From Candidatus Eiseniibacteriota bacterium (GTDB lineage: Bacteria > Eisenbacteria > RBG-16-71-46 > CAIMUX01), in assembly GCA_016712505.1 (NCBI GenBank), contig JADJQY010000002.1, positions 558,001 to 622,000 on the forward strand: 64,000 nucleotides of DNA, written 5' to 3'. The notes below the pieces were generated by a model. It worked only from the letters and a program-made list of their open reading frames with translations. It was not told the origin of the DNA and made no database searches. Shown piece by piece: positions 32,690 to 42,624 of this stretch. Position numbers and translations under genes: made by a program. The number at the start of each line of letters is the position of its first letter. Positions within the stretch are counted from its first letter, which is position 1.

Positions 32690-34380
32690 TGAACGCGAAG
32701 CAGAGCCATGCCCCGAACTGGAGTGACGGTGCGCGACCGGTGCGCGCCCCGCGCGGTCCCGCCCTCAGCTGCCTCGGCTGGCCGCAGGAAGCGGCGCTGC
32801 GCATGCTGATGAACAACCTCGATCCCGAGGTGGCGGAGCGTCCCGACGATCTCGTGGTCTACGGCGGCACCGGCCGGGCGGCGCGCAGCTGGGCGGCGTT
32901 CGACGCGATCGTCGCCTCGCTGCGCACCCTCAAATCGGATGAGACTCTGCTCGTGCAGTCGGGCAAGCCGGTGGGGGTCTTTCGCACCCACCCGGAGTCG
33001 CCCCGGGTTCTGATCGCCAATTCCAACCTCGTGCCGCACTGGGGGACCTGGGACTACTTCCGGGAACTCGAGCGGCAAGGGCTGATCATGTACGGACAGA
33101 TGACGGCCGGCTCCTGGATCTACATCGGCACCCAGGGGATCTTGCAGGGTACGTACGAGACCTTCATGGAGGCGGGGCGGCAGCATCGACAGGGGTCGCT
33201 GGTCGGCACGTGGGTCCTCACCGCCGGATTGGGCGGCATGGGGGGAGCGCAGCCGCTGGCCGTGACCATGGCCGACGGTGTGGCGCTCTGCATCGAGGTC
33301 GATCCCACCCGCATTGCCCGGCGCCTCGAGACTCGTTACCTCGATCGCAGCACCACGTCGCTCGACGAGGCCCTGGGCTGGGTCAAGGGCGCGGTCGCGG
33401 CGCGCCTGCCGCTCTCGGTCGGGCTGCTCGGCAACGCGGCCGATCTGTTGCCCGAGCTGCTGCGCCGGGGCGAGCGTCCGGACTTCGTCACGGATCAAAC
33501 CTCGGCTCACGACGAGCTGAACGGCTACGTGCCGAATGGCATGAGCTACGAGCAGGCGCTCCGCTTGCGGGGCGAAGATCCCACGCGGTACATCGCCTGC
33601 GCGATGGAAGCGATGGCCACGCACTGTCGTGCGATGGTCGAGTTCCAGCGCGGCGGATCGGTGGTCTTCGACTACGGCAACAACCTTCGCGGCCAGGCGC
33701 AGAAGGCGGGATTCGACGCCGCCTTCTCCTATCCCGGGTTCACGCCGGCCTACATTCGCGCCCTCTTCTGTCGAGGCAAGGGACCCTTCCGCTGGGTAGC
33801 GCTCTCCGGAGATCCGGCCGACATCCACCGCACCGATCGCGCCATCCTGGAGACGTTCCCGGACGACCCGGTGCTGGCGCGCTGGATTCCGATGGCCCAG
33901 GAGCGGGTGCAGTTCCAGGGACTCCCGGCTCGCATTTGCTGGCTTGGCTACGGGGAACGCGCCCGCTTCGGCAAGGCGCTGAACGACCTCGTTCGCCGCG
34001 GGGAGGTCTCCGCCCCGATCGTCATCGGGCGCGATCATCTCGACTCCGGCTCGGTGGCCTCGCCCTACCGCGAAACCGAGGCGATGAAAGACGGCAGCGA
34101 CGCAATCGCCGACTGGCCGATCCTGAACGCCTTGGTGAACACCGCGGCCGGCGCTCACTGGGTCTCGGTCCACCACGGTGGTGGGGTAGGAATCGGCTAC
34201 TCGCAGCACGCCGGCATGGTGGTGGTTGCCGACGGGACCGACGAAGCGGAGCGCCGTCTGGAGCGGGTGCTCACCTCGGATCCGGGAATGGGGGTGATCC
34301 GGCACGCCGACGCCGGATACGACGAGGCGCTCGAGTGCGCGCGCGAGATGGGAATCCGCATTCCGATGCGAAAGGACTGA
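32689..34380 (+). CDS. hutU: Urocanate hydratase
   Basis: 563 aa, the usual length for urocanase, which converts urocanate to imidazolone propionate in histidine degradation using tightly bound NAD. Strong signatures: YGGTGRAAR, LIANSNLVPHW, YGQMTAGSWIYIGTQGI, TDQTSAHDELNGYVP, RICWLGYGERARFGKALN, VIGRDHLDSGSVASPYRET and HHGGGVGIGYSQHAGMV. The ATG shares one base with the dinG stop and has GGGAGG 7 nt upstream. No other hut gene is in the window, so the pathway would have to be completed elsewhere; pairing with a helicase gene is odd. Confidence 0.95.
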   Translation: MNAKQSHAPNWSDGARPVRAPRGPALSCLGWPQEAALRMLMNNLDPEVAERPDDLVVYGGTGRAARSWAAFDAIVASLRTLKSDETLLVQSGKPVGVFRTHPESPRVLIANSNLVPHWGTWDYFRELERQGLIMYGQMTAGSWIYIGTQGILQGTYETFMEAGRQHRQGSLVGTWVLTAGLGGMGGAQPLAVTMADGVALCIEVDPTRIARRLETRYLDRSTTSLDEALGWVKGAVAARLPLSVGLLGNAADLLPELLRRGERPDFVTDQTSAHDELNGYVPNGMSYEQALRLRGEDPTRYIACAMEAMATHCRAMVEFQRGGSVVFDYGNNLRGQAQKAGFDAAFSYPGFTPAYIRALFCRGKGPFRWVALSGDPADIHRTDRAILETFPDDPVLARWIPMAQERVQFQGLPARICWLGYGERARFGKALNDLVRRGEVSAPIVIGRDHLDSGSVASPYRETEAMKDGSDAIADWPILNALVNTAAGAHWVSVHHGGGVGIGYSQHAGMVVVADGTDEAERRLERVLTSDPGMGVIRHADAGYDEALECAREMGIRIPMRKD

Positions 34381-34593
34381 GCCCGCCGGATTCTCCCCCG
34401 GGTCGATCGTGTCGGGTAAACCGCTTCCGCGGCTAAAGAGACGCCAGATTCAGGCCGAAGTCGTCTGAGGCAAGGAGAAGAGCGCTCCCCGTTGGGGGAT
34501 CGTTCCCCTTTGGTCTTTGCCATGGAGTTCCCGCGCCGGTGGGTCGATAACCCCGGCAGGAGTACCGCGGACAGGGGCTTCCCGGAGACGGCC

Positions 34594-36819
34594 TTGGAGA
34601 AAAGCAACCTCGCCAAACGCAAGGCGCAGAAACTTGCCCGGGAAGGGCAGGTTCAGCAGGCCATAGAGGAAATGCGCCAGATCCTCGCCGAGGCAGACGT
34701 CGATCCCTACGACCACGTCTACCTGGGCGATCTCCTGATGCGCGTCGGGGAGCGCGAGGCGTCGATCACCTCGTACCTCGAAGCAGTGCGGAGCTATGAG
34801 CAGGTCGGCCTCTTCCGCAATGCCATCGCGGTAGGCAAGAAAGTCCTTCGGATTGACGCGGGCCGGGCGAAGATCCACCGCACCCTCGGGGAACTCTACG
34901 ACCGCGAGGGTCTGAAGGGTGAGGCCGTTCCGCACTACCTCGAGTTTCTCGACTCGTTCAAGGGGAGCGACCTCCCTCCGGACGATTTCTACACCACTCT
35001 CGATCGTGCCGCCGCGATCTCCGGCCTCTCCGTCGAGGCGACCCTCCGTCTGGCGGATCACTGGAGCCGGGTCCGCCAGGTCGACCGCGCGTGTGAGCAT
35101 CTCGACGCCGAGGCGGATCGTCTCGAGGTCGAGGGGCAGGGGGAGATGGCCTCCGAGTTGCGGCGCCGCGCCCAGGACCTGCGCGGGGCGCCCGACGGGT
35201 CAATCGCGAGCGAGGCGGTGGACGCGGTGAGCTTCGAGCCACCTCCGACCCCCGCCGCGCGGCCGCCGCTGGCCAGCTTCGAGCACGGGTATGCGGTCGA
35301 TCGCGACCCGGCCCCACCGCTCAGCATCGTGCCGGACGATGCGCCGATCAGTCTCAGTGGGGAAGCCGCTCACGCGCTCGAAATCGAACTCGAACCGGCC
35401 GGTGCTTCCGGTCCGGCCGGGGTCCCCTCGCCCGGCGCGCCGGGCCAACTCGAGACCGGTTTCGATCTCGAACTCGATACCCACCTGTCCGAGGGGCACC
35501 CTTCGCGGGTGACCCCGCCGGAGGTCGAGGAACTCGACGGCGCTTGGGGCGGGAAGCCGCTCGAGATCGCGCCGGAAGGGGCAGTCCGGCCCGAATCGGC
35601 GGTGTTCGATCTCGATGCGGTCGATCTGTCAGCCGCGGCCGACGAGTTTGTTTTCGAGCCGGTGCCGGAGCGGCTGGCCCCGAGCGTGACCCAGCCCGCG
35701 CCGACCGAGCCCGCGCCGTTCGAGCCGTTGTCGATCCCGCCCGTGTCGATCGAGCCAATCTCGATCGAGCCCGAGCCGCCCGCGGGTCCACACGAGATCG
35801 TGCTGGGCGACTCGGCCCTGGAGCTCGACGACTCGCCGCGCGCGCGCGCCGAGGCCGCCTTCCGCGCGGCCCGATGGGACGAGGCGCGGGGGCTGTTTCA
35901 GCGGCTGCACCGCGATCACCCGAATGATCGCGACCTCCTGTCTCGCCTGATCGAAGTTTCCCGGGAGCAGGGAGATCGGGCGGGAGAGGTGCTCTACCTC
36001 GGATTCCTCGGGGACGCCTGGATTCAGGAGGGCGATCTGGAGCGCGCTCACGCCCTCTTCAGTGACGTCCTGCGGCTCGACCCGGGGAACGCCACGGCGC
36101 AGCGGCGCGTGACCCGCTTCCGGGAGCTTGGCGTGCTGCACGAGGCCGAACCGCCCGAGGCGCGGCCTCCGGCCGTTAGTTCTGGAGTGTTGGGGTTGGG
36201 TGAGTCGCTGGTGTCGGTGCGGTCGAACGAGACACCCGACCCCGAGCGCGACGAGTGGCTCGACCTGGAGGGGCTGCTGGAGGAATTCAAGGCGGGCCTC
36301 AAAAACCACATGGACGACTCCGACTTCCAGGGCCACTATGACCTCGCCCTGTCCCATCATCAGATGGGGTTGCTGGAGGAGGCGCTGGAGGAACTGGAGC
36401 GGGTCTTCGCCTGCGAGGCGCTACCGACCGCGGTGGCCCAGCCCGCCCGGGAGTTGCGTGGTCTCTGCCTGATGGGGCTCGAGCGCGGCCGGGAGGCGGT
36501 CCACGAGTTCCGCGAGGCGGTCGATCAGGCGCCGGAAGGAAACGCACGGCGCACGTCGCTGTATCACCTGGCGAAAGCCCTGGAGTCGGTGGAGGAATGG
36601 CAGGAGGCCTGCGAGCGATTCGAGACGCTTCTTCGCGAAGCACCCGGATTCCTCGATGCGGCCGAGCGTCTGGAGCGATGCCGCGATCTGCGGAACGCGT
36701 CCTCTCCGGGGGGCGCACCCTCCGAGGCGACGGTGACCCCTCCCACTGCTTCGAGACCGGAAGCGCCGGAAACCGCCGACCCCTCTCCAAGCATCTCCTC
36801 GGAGTTTCCTCGACCCTGA
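34594..36819 (+). CDS. Large cytoplasmic TPR-repeat protein
   Basis: 741 aa from a TTG at 34594 with GGAG 6 nt upstream; the earlier ATG at 34522 has no SD. No signal peptide. TPR arrays at about 5-130 (KAQKLAREGQVQQAIEEMRQ, YDHVYLGDLLMRVGEREASI, LYDREGLKGEAVPHYLEF) and 435-700 (AEAAFRAARWDEARGLFQRL, GLLEEALEELERVFA) flank a 230-residue acidic, proline-rich linker. A likely scaffold. It is coupled to the outer-membrane barrel gene downstream (CTGA overlap) and precedes the comEA-like and pil genes, so a role in envelope or pilus assembly is possible but unproven. Confidence 0.75.
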   Translation: MEKSNLAKRKAQKLAREGQVQQAIEEMRQILAEADVDPYDHVYLGDLLMRVGEREASITSYLEAVRSYEQVGLFRNAIAVGKKVLRIDAGRAKIHRTLGELYDREGLKGEAVPHYLEFLDSFKGSDLPPDDFYTTLDRAAAISGLSVEATLRLADHWSRVRQVDRACEHLDAEADRLEVEGQGEMASELRRRAQDLRGAPDGSIASEAVDAVSFEPPPTPAARPPLASFEHGYAVDRDPAPPLSIVPDDAPISLSGEAAHALEIELEPAGASGPAGVPSPGAPGQLETGFDLELDTHLSEGHPSRVTPPEVEELDGAWGGKPLEIAPEGAVRPESAVFDLDAVDLSAAADEFVFEPVPERLAPSVTQPAPTEPAPFEPLSIPPVSIEPISIEPEPPAGPHEIVLGDSALELDDSPRARAEAAFRAARWDEARGLFQRLHRDHPNDRDLLSRLIEVSREQGDRAGEVLYLGFLGDAWIQEGDLERAHALFSDVLRLDPGNATAQRRVTRFRELGVLHEAEPPEARPPAVSSGVLGLGESLVSVRSNETPDPERDEWLDLEGLLEEFKAGLKNHMDDSDFQGHYDLALSHHQMGLLEEALEELERVFACEALPTAVAQPARELRGLCLMGLERGREAVHEFREAVDQAPEGNARRTSLYHLAKALESVEEWQEACERFETLLREAPGFLDAAERLERCRDLRNASSPGGAPSEATVTPPTASRPEAPETADPSPSISSEFPRP

Positions 36820-38815
36820 GCTCCGCCGCCCCGGTTCGGGGACTCCGATGGGGCACCGTGGCCCTGGGCGGGCTGTGGTTCGCCCTCCTTCTGGGCTTGG
36901 CGGGAGAGCTCCGGGCGGAATCACCCGATCGAGCCCCTGCGGGGCAGCTTTCGCCGATCGATGCGGACAGCCTGACCACGGCACCCGACTCGCTCGCCGC
37001 CCCGGTCGACTCCCTCGCCCCACCCGCACCGCGCTACCGGGCACTTCTCCCGGCCTTCACGCCCTCACCGACCGGAGCGCTGCACCGGGGGGCCTTCGAC
37101 CTCGCTCCCGACGGAACGCTGCGAGAGGTGCTGGCCCGCCCGCTCGGCCTGTCGCGGGCGGCAGGTGGGTCCTATCATCTGCCGGATGCGCTCGACTGGG
37201 GTGACCTTCCCGGGCGCGAGCCTCTGACCCTGACCGCCGACGGCCTGCCGCTTTCGAAGCCGAACCAGCCGGAAATGCCCCCGGACTTGATCGCCCCGGT
37301 CTGGATCCGAGAGGCGTCTCTGGCCCCGGTCGATCCGGTCGACGCGCCGAACCTCGCCCACGGTGGGGACCGCCTGGCGTTCACCCTGGAGCGGCCCGAC
37401 TCCACCGCGGCGATCTCCGGAACACGGTTGACCTCGGGCGCCAACGCCTCGCATACCGAGGAGTTTTACCTGCTGCGTCCGGCAGGAAGGTCGCTCCTGC
37501 GCGTGTTCTATGGGGACCACAAGACGATCGGCCGGCTGCTCTATCTGGATGAACTCGGGGAGAACCTGCGACTCGACTGGGAGCGAGATCTCTCGGTTGG
37601 CCGCTGGGGCGTCGGTTGGCATCGGTCGCAGGCCCGGCAAAAGTTGATCGATGAGCGGCGCTGGGTCTTCGAGCGCACCGGTTTCGATGCGGGATTCGAT
37701 CGGCAGATCGGCGGCTGGGAGATCTCGTCCCGAGGCGCGCTCGATTGGGGCCACCTCGCCTGGGAAGGGGATGAGCACCAGGCGAAGCGCAAGGACGCGG
37801 TCGCACAGGCGCTGATCCGTCTCACCGGACCGCCCTTGTTCGCCGGGACCTCCGACTCCACCGGTCAGGCCTCGGGCCTCCTCCCGGTCCTCTCTGTCCA
37901 GATCGATCGCGACCACCTCCGGTTCTTCGCCCCCGCAACCCTGTCGCTCGATGAGGAGCAGATTGGCCTGGGTTTCGCTGCTGGTCTTCGGGGAGGGACG
38001 AAGACATGGCGGATGCGCATATCGGCCGGCCGGGCGGAGCCGGTCGACGGGAGAGCCGGGCTGACCGGGTTGGCCGAGCTGGAACGCGCGGGATCGCTGC
38101 TCCGGAGTCGGATCTCAGTCCGGCAGGGGGTCCGTCCGCGCGTCCTCCCTCGGTACGGAAATCACCTCTCAACTCAGGTGAACCAACCGTTCCTGAGCCC
38201 TGTGGTGGATCGAGATACGCCGCTGGAGCGCGTTCGACCGCGGAGGCCGCAGTGGCCCGTGGGGAGGGACCACGTCGGCTCGAGCTGCGTCTCCGTGGGG
38301 TGGAGATCGCCCATGCCGTCTCGGCCGAGGGGGGGCTGCTGAGCCGGTTCACCCCGGATGGCTATGCCTTCCTGCCGGAGAGTGCACTCGACCGTACCGT
38401 CCGCGTTGCGTCGGTCCACGTGCGTGCCCGGTCGGAGCTCGGCCGCGGGCTCTCCCTCGACGCCCGGGTAGCAGCGCGTCGCTCGGATCCGGGCTGGCGC
38501 GACCAGTTCTGGATGACCCCGTTCGAATCCCAGGTCCGGCTCGGTGTCGGTCGGGCGTTTTTTGCCGAGCGGCTGCGCCTTCGGGGCTACGTCGAGGCCG
38601 GATGGGTGGGGCAACGGGCGACGCCGAACGGGATTCTCGATCCGCGGGACCGCTACGACGCGGGGATCGAGGGGGAGATCGCGGACTTCCGGGTCGACTT
38701 CCAGTTCGTGAATCTGGAGGGGGACCTGACCGAGGCCTCGGGATACGACGGCGGCTGGATGGTCCTGCCGCTCGGGTCGATCCGCATGGGCCTGGTCTGG
38801 CGGTTCGTCGACTAG
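36816..38815 (+). CDS. Outer-membrane beta-barrel protein with plug-like N-terminus (frameshifted)
   Basis: Likely starts at a CTG (36816) overlapping the TPR gene's stop as CTGA. That start gives a clean signal peptide (RGLRWGTVALGGLWFALLLG, cleavage after LRA); an upstream ATG exists but produces a long non-signal extension. Residues about 60-150 (LREVLARPLGLSRAAGG, PLTLTADGLPLSKP) are reminiscent of TonB-receptor plugs, and the rest is barrel-like. The first frame runs on to 38342, while the true C-terminus (SQVRLGVGRAFFAERLRLRG to GSIRMGLVWRFVD, ending near an aromatic residue) is in another frame ending at 38815. One base is missing, most likely around 38225-38240. Joined length is about 666 aa. 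Function unknown. Confidence 0.6.
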
Positions 38816-38870
38816 ACGCCGCCGCGCTCCGCGCCGCCGCAAGCTCCTGTCTTCGCGCGGGGGGGCGGGT

Positions 38871-39515
38871 ATGATCTTTACCCCCGAAGAGCGCCGGGCG
38901 CTCCTCTCTCTCGCGGTGCTCCTGGTGGTCGGACAGGTTCTTGCCGCCTGGGAGGAGTACCGCGCCGCGCGTCCTGACCGGGAGTTGTCGGCCTGGTTCG
39001 ATCGTCTGGCCTGGGTCGCGGCCGACACCACCACGGTCACGGCCTACCCCCGTCCGATCGGAGAGGTCCTGGCTGAGACGACCGCTGCGGTCGCACCGGC
39101 ACCGTCCCGCGGCGGGCTTCGCCCGCCCGCCCCGACCCCGACCGCGACTCCGACCCCGACCCCACCCCCGACCCCGGTGGCGCGGGTCGAACCTCTGGAC
39201 GCCGCTCCACCGGGAATCTTGACCGGAACGCGGCTCCGGATCTCCGAAGCCACCGTCGAGGACCTGGAGACGCTGCCTGGAATCGGACCATCCCTGGCCC
39301 AGAAAATTGCCGCTGAACGGGCGCGCGGGCCGTTCCGCGCCCCGGAGGACCTGCTCCGGGTCCCGGGAATCGGCCCCAAAAAGCTGGCCCAGCTGGCGGC
39401 GCACATCGATTTCGGGCGGGAGGTGACGCAATTCGCACGGAAAGACTCGTGCGATTCGCGGGATGCGCGGCCTTCCGCGCGGCAGGACACCCTGACAACC
39501 GGCGACCGGCCTTGA
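38871..39515 (+). CDS. ComEA-like helix-hairpin-helix protein with membrane anchor
   Basis: 214 aa. N-terminal transmembrane helix (RRALLSLAVLLVVGQVLAAW), a linker containing a TPTATPTPTPPPTP stretch, then tandem helix-hairpin-helix motifs (ATVEDLETLPGIGPSLAQKI, PEDLLRVPGIGPKKLAQL) that bind DNA non-specifically. ComEA-type proteins pull DNA across the outer membrane in competence, and the type IV pilus genes begin 105 bp downstream. The anchored architecture is more like Gram-positive ComEA than the soluble periplasmic Gram-negative form. The SD is weak. Confidence 0.8.
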   Translation: MIFTPEERRALLSLAVLLVVGQVLAAWEEYRAARPDRELSAWFDRLAWVAADTTTVTAYPRPIGEVLAETTAAVAPAPSRGGLRPPAPTPTATPTPTPPPTPVARVEPLDAAPPGILTGTRLRISEATVEDLETLPGIGPSLAQKIAAERARGPFRAPEDLLRVPGIGPKKLAQLAAHIDFGREVTQFARKDSCDSRDARPSARQDTLTTGDRP

Positions 39516-39619
39516 GTTTCCGAACGAGTCGCGCCCCGGCATGCAGCTTGCGAGGGGAGTGAAGGCGCCCGTAACGGATGCGGGGGCCGAACCGCGACCG
39601 CTTCCGGGGGGAAGGCAGC

Positions 39620-41326
39620 ATGAAGGTCGACGTCGGGATGAAACTCCTCCAGGCGAATCTCGTCTCGGAGGAGGATCTGAGACGCGCCCAGAAGATCGAG
39701 CAACAGGACGCCCAGCCGCTCTCGACCGCGCTGATCAAGCTCGGCGTGATCAGCGAGGACCGTCTCCTGTCGTTCCTCTCCGAGCTCTACGAAACCCCCG
39801 CGGTGAACCTCGAGCAGATCACCATCGATCCGCTGGTGGTGAAGGCGATCCCGGTCGAGCTGGCGACCAAGAATCAGGTGATGCCGATCGCCCGGAGCGG
39901 CCGCCTGCTCCGCGTCGCCATGGCCAACCCGGCCAACTTCTTCGTCATCGACGACATCAAGTTCAATAGCGGTCTCGAGGTCGAGGTCTGCGTCTCCACC
40001 GAGGGGCAGATCAAGCGCGCCATCGACAAGTACTACGACCAGGCCGACTCGATGGCCAACATGATGAAGTCGATGGAGACCGAGGAGGACGTCGAGGTCG
40101 TCGACTCGACCGACGACGAGCAGGTCTCCGGGGCCGCCCTCTCCGAGGAAGCCCCGGTGGTCAAGTTCGTCAACACGCTGATGGCCGAAGCGGTCCGCCG
40201 AGGCGCTTCCGACATTCACATCGAGCCGTACGAGAAGAAGCTGCGGGTCCGCTTCCGCATCGACGGGACGCTCTACGAGATGATGTCGCCGCCGAACAAG
40301 ATGAAGGCGGCAATTCTTTCCCGCCTGAAGATCATGGCCGAACTCGACATCGCCGAACGACGGGTCCCGCAGGACGGGCGCATCCGTATCCGCCTGGCCG
40401 GGCGGACGATCGATCTCCGCGTCTCGACCCTGCCGACCATCTTCGGCGAGAAGATCGTGATGCGTATCCTCGACAAGGGGAACCTGGCCCTCGACCTGAC
40501 CAAGCTCGGTTTCGAACCGGGACCGCTGAGCAACTTCCTCCGCGCGGTCGAGAGTCCCTACGGCATGGTCCTGGTGACCGGCCCGACCGGGTCGGGCAAG
40601 ACGACCACTCTCTATTCGGCCCTCTCGCGGGTGAATCTCCCGGGGGTCAACATCATGACCGCGGAGGATCCGGTCGAGTACAACCTCGAGGGGATCAACC
40701 AGGTCAACGTGAACGACGCGGTCGACCTGACCTTCTCTGCCGCACTGAAGGCGTTCCTGCGCCAGGACCCCAACATCATCATGGTGGGAGAAATCCGCGA
40801 CAAGGACACGGCCTCGATCGCCATCAAGGCGGCCCTCACCGGGCACCTGGTCTTCTCCACCGTCCACACCAACGACGCCCCCTCGACCATCAACCGCATG
40901 ATCGACATGGGGATCGAGCCGTTCCTGGTCGCTTCGGCCACCAACCTCATCCTGGCCCAGCGACTGGTGCGCCGGATCTGTCCGAAGTGCAAGGAGCAGG
41001 TCACGCTGAGTGACGAGGTGATGCGCGAGTTGCAGCTGTCGGCCGCCCGGGCCGAGGGAGCCACCTTCATGAAGGGCAAGGGGTGCTACGACTGTAACAA
41101 CACCGGCTATCGGGGGCGCCAGGGGATCTACGAGGTGATGCCGGTCTCGACCAAGGTCCGCGACATGATCCTGGCCCGCCGTCCGACCAGCGAGATCAAG
41201 AACGCCGCGATCAAGGAGGGGATGCTGACCCTCCGGATGGATGCCCTGGAGAAGCTGAAGCGCGGGATCACCTCGGTGGAAGAGGTACTCAAGGAGTCCG
41301 CCCCGGACGACGAGGCCGCCGTCTAG
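39620..41326 (+). CDS. pilB: Type IV pilus assembly ATPase PilB
   Basis: 568 aa hexameric ATPase driving pilus extension. N-terminal MshEN/GSPII_E_N domain (VGMKLLQANLVSEEDLRRAQ; LYETPAVNLEQ), which in many PilB proteins binds c-di-GMP. Then SDIHIEPYEKKLRVRFRIDG, Walker A (GPTGSGKTTT), the Asp box, Walker B (IIMVGEIRD), the His box (HTNDAPSTINRMIDMG) and the zinc tetracysteine (CPKCKEQ, then CYDCNNTG) typical of extension ATPases. The ATG at 39620 follows GGGGGGAAGG. First gene of a 21-kb pilus locus. Confidence 0.95.
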   Translation: MKVDVGMKLLQANLVSEEDLRRAQKIEQQDAQPLSTALIKLGVISEDRLLSFLSELYETPAVNLEQITIDPLVVKAIPVELATKNQVMPIARSGRLLRVAMANPANFFVIDDIKFNSGLEVEVCVSTEGQIKRAIDKYYDQADSMANMMKSMETEEDVEVVDSTDDEQVSGAALSEEAPVVKFVNTLMAEAVRRGASDIHIEPYEKKLRVRFRIDGTLYEMMSPPNKMKAAILSRLKIMAELDIAERRVPQDGRIRIRLAGRTIDLRVSTLPTIFGEKIVMRILDKGNLALDLTKLGFEPGPLSNFLRAVESPYGMVLVTGPTGSGKTTTLYSALSRVNLPGVNIMTAEDPVEYNLEGINQVNVNDAVDLTFSAALKAFLRQDPNIIMVGEIRDKDTASIAIKAALTGHLVFSTVHTNDAPSTINRMIDMGIEPFLVASATNLILAQRLVRRICPKCKEQVTLSDEVMRELQLSAARAEGATFMKGKGCYDCNNTGYRGRQGIYEVMPVSTKVRDMILARRPTSEIKNAAIKEGMLTLRMDALEKLKRGITSVEEVLKESAPDDEAAV

Positions 41327-41418
41327 CCCGAGCCGCTCGTCCGGGACGTACCGGGCGGGCGTGCGGGTGAGATGCCCCAGCGGCACAATCCCCATCCGCG
41401 ATAAAGGCGCGTCCACAA

Positions 41419-41442
41419 TCGGCCGATCTTCTGATCGGCCGA
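41419..41442 (+). promoter_or_regulatory. Hairpin in the pilB-pilT intergenic leader
   Basis: Perfect 10-bp stem (41419-41428 with 41433-41442) and TTCT loop, about 45 nt before pilT. No T-run, so not a classic terminator; it could be an mRNA processing or stability element. Confidence 0.45.
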
Positions 41443-41487
41443 ACTCCCGGTGGGCGAGGAGACGTCTGGCCACAAGAGGTGCCACCC

Positions 41488-42591
41488 GTGGTGGGATTGC
41501 AGAAACTGCTCGAAGAGATCGTGGAGCGGAAGGCCTCCGACCTTCACCTGACCGCCGGAGTGCCGCCGCAGTTCCGGGTGGACGGAGAGATCCGGCCGGG
41601 GGACTACGAACCGCTGACCCCGGAGCAGTGCGAGCAGCTGATCTACTCCGTCTTGCGCGACGATCAGCGCAAGCGGTTCGAGCAGAGCAAGGAGCTCGAC
41701 CTCTCATTCGGGGTGAAGGGGCTCTGCCGCTTCCGTATGAACGTCTTCAGCCAACGTGGAGCCGCCGCCGCCGCCATCCGCATGATCCCCTATACCATCC
41801 CGGAGTACGACCGGTTGGGGCTCCCCACGGTGGTGAAGAGCTTCGCCGACATGCCGAACGGGTTGATCCTGGTCACCGGGCCGACCGGCTCGGGTAAGTC
41901 GACCACGCTCGCCGCCCTGCTCGACATGATCAACACCCGCCGGGCCGGCCACATCATCACCATCGAGGATCCGATCGAGTACGTGCACGTCCACAAGCGT
42001 TGCATCGTGAATCAGCGCGAGGTCAACTCCGACACCCGGAGCTTCCCCGAAGCACTGAAGTACGTGCTCCGGCAGGACCCGGACGTGATTCTGATCGGGG
42101 AAATGAGAGACCTGGAGACGATCCAGGCCGCGATCACCATCGCCGAGACGGGCCACCTGGTGTTCGCCACCCTGCACACCAACTCGTCCTTCGAGTCGAT
42201 CAACCGCATCGTCGACGTGTTTCCCGCCAGCCAGCAGAAGCAGATCCTGGCCCAGCTCGCCTTCGTGCTGAAGGGGGTGGTGACCCAGCAGCTGGTTGCT
42301 CGCCGCGGCGGCGTCGGTCGACTCAACGTCTCCGAGGTGCTGGTCTGCACTCCGGCCGTGTCGGCCGTGATCCGCGAGGGAAAGACCCACCAGATCTATT
42401 CCCTGATGCAGGCCGGGCAGAAGTTCGGCATGCAGACCATGAACCAGGGGCTCTTCGATGCCTACTCCTCGAAGAAGATCACCCTGGACGAGGCGCTCCA
42501 GCGAAGCTCGAACCGGCTCGAACTGGAGCAGATGGTGGCGAAAAGCGACCCCAACTATCGCCTGAGCAGCGTCAACATCAGCTCGCGCTAG
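41488..42591 (+). CDS. pilT: Type IV pilus retraction ATPase PilT
   Basis: 367 aa hexameric ATPase that depolymerises the pilus for twitching motility. Signatures: KASDLHLTAGVPPQFRVDGEI-type opening, Walker A (GPTGSGKSTT), Asp box (ITIEDPIEYVH), Walker B (VILIGEMRD), His box (TLHTNSSFESINRIVDVFP), and the PilT C-terminal AIRLL-like helix region (FDAYSSKKITLDEAL). It lacks the zinc tetracysteine of PilB, as expected. The GTG at 41488 is 8 nt after AGAGGT; an earlier GTG at 41479 has no SD, and a GTG at 41491 is also possible. Confidence 0.95.
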   Translation: MVGLQKLLEEIVERKASDLHLTAGVPPQFRVDGEIRPGDYEPLTPEQCEQLIYSVLRDDQRKRFEQSKELDLSFGVKGLCRFRMNVFSQRGAAAAAIRMIPYTIPEYDRLGLPTVVKSFADMPNGLILVTGPTGSGKSTTLAALLDMINTRRAGHIITIEDPIEYVHVHKRCIVNQREVNSDTRSFPEALKYVLRQDPDVILIGEMRDLETIQAAITIAETGHLVFATLHTNSSFESINRIVDVFPASQQKQILAQLAFVLKGVVTQQLVARRGGVGRLNVSEVLVCTPAVSAVIREGKTHQIYSLMQAGQKFGMQTMNQGLFDAYSSKKITLDEALQRSSNRLELEQMVAKSDPNYRLSSVNISSR

Positions 42592-42624
42592 CAGATTCGA
42601 ACCGAAGCGCGCAGGAGTCCAGCC

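Noticed and set aside
39120..39180. Possible microsatellite (repeated CCGACC/CCCCGAC units)
   Set aside because: It simply encodes the Thr-Pro linker of the ComEA-like protein; too degenerate to call a distinct element.
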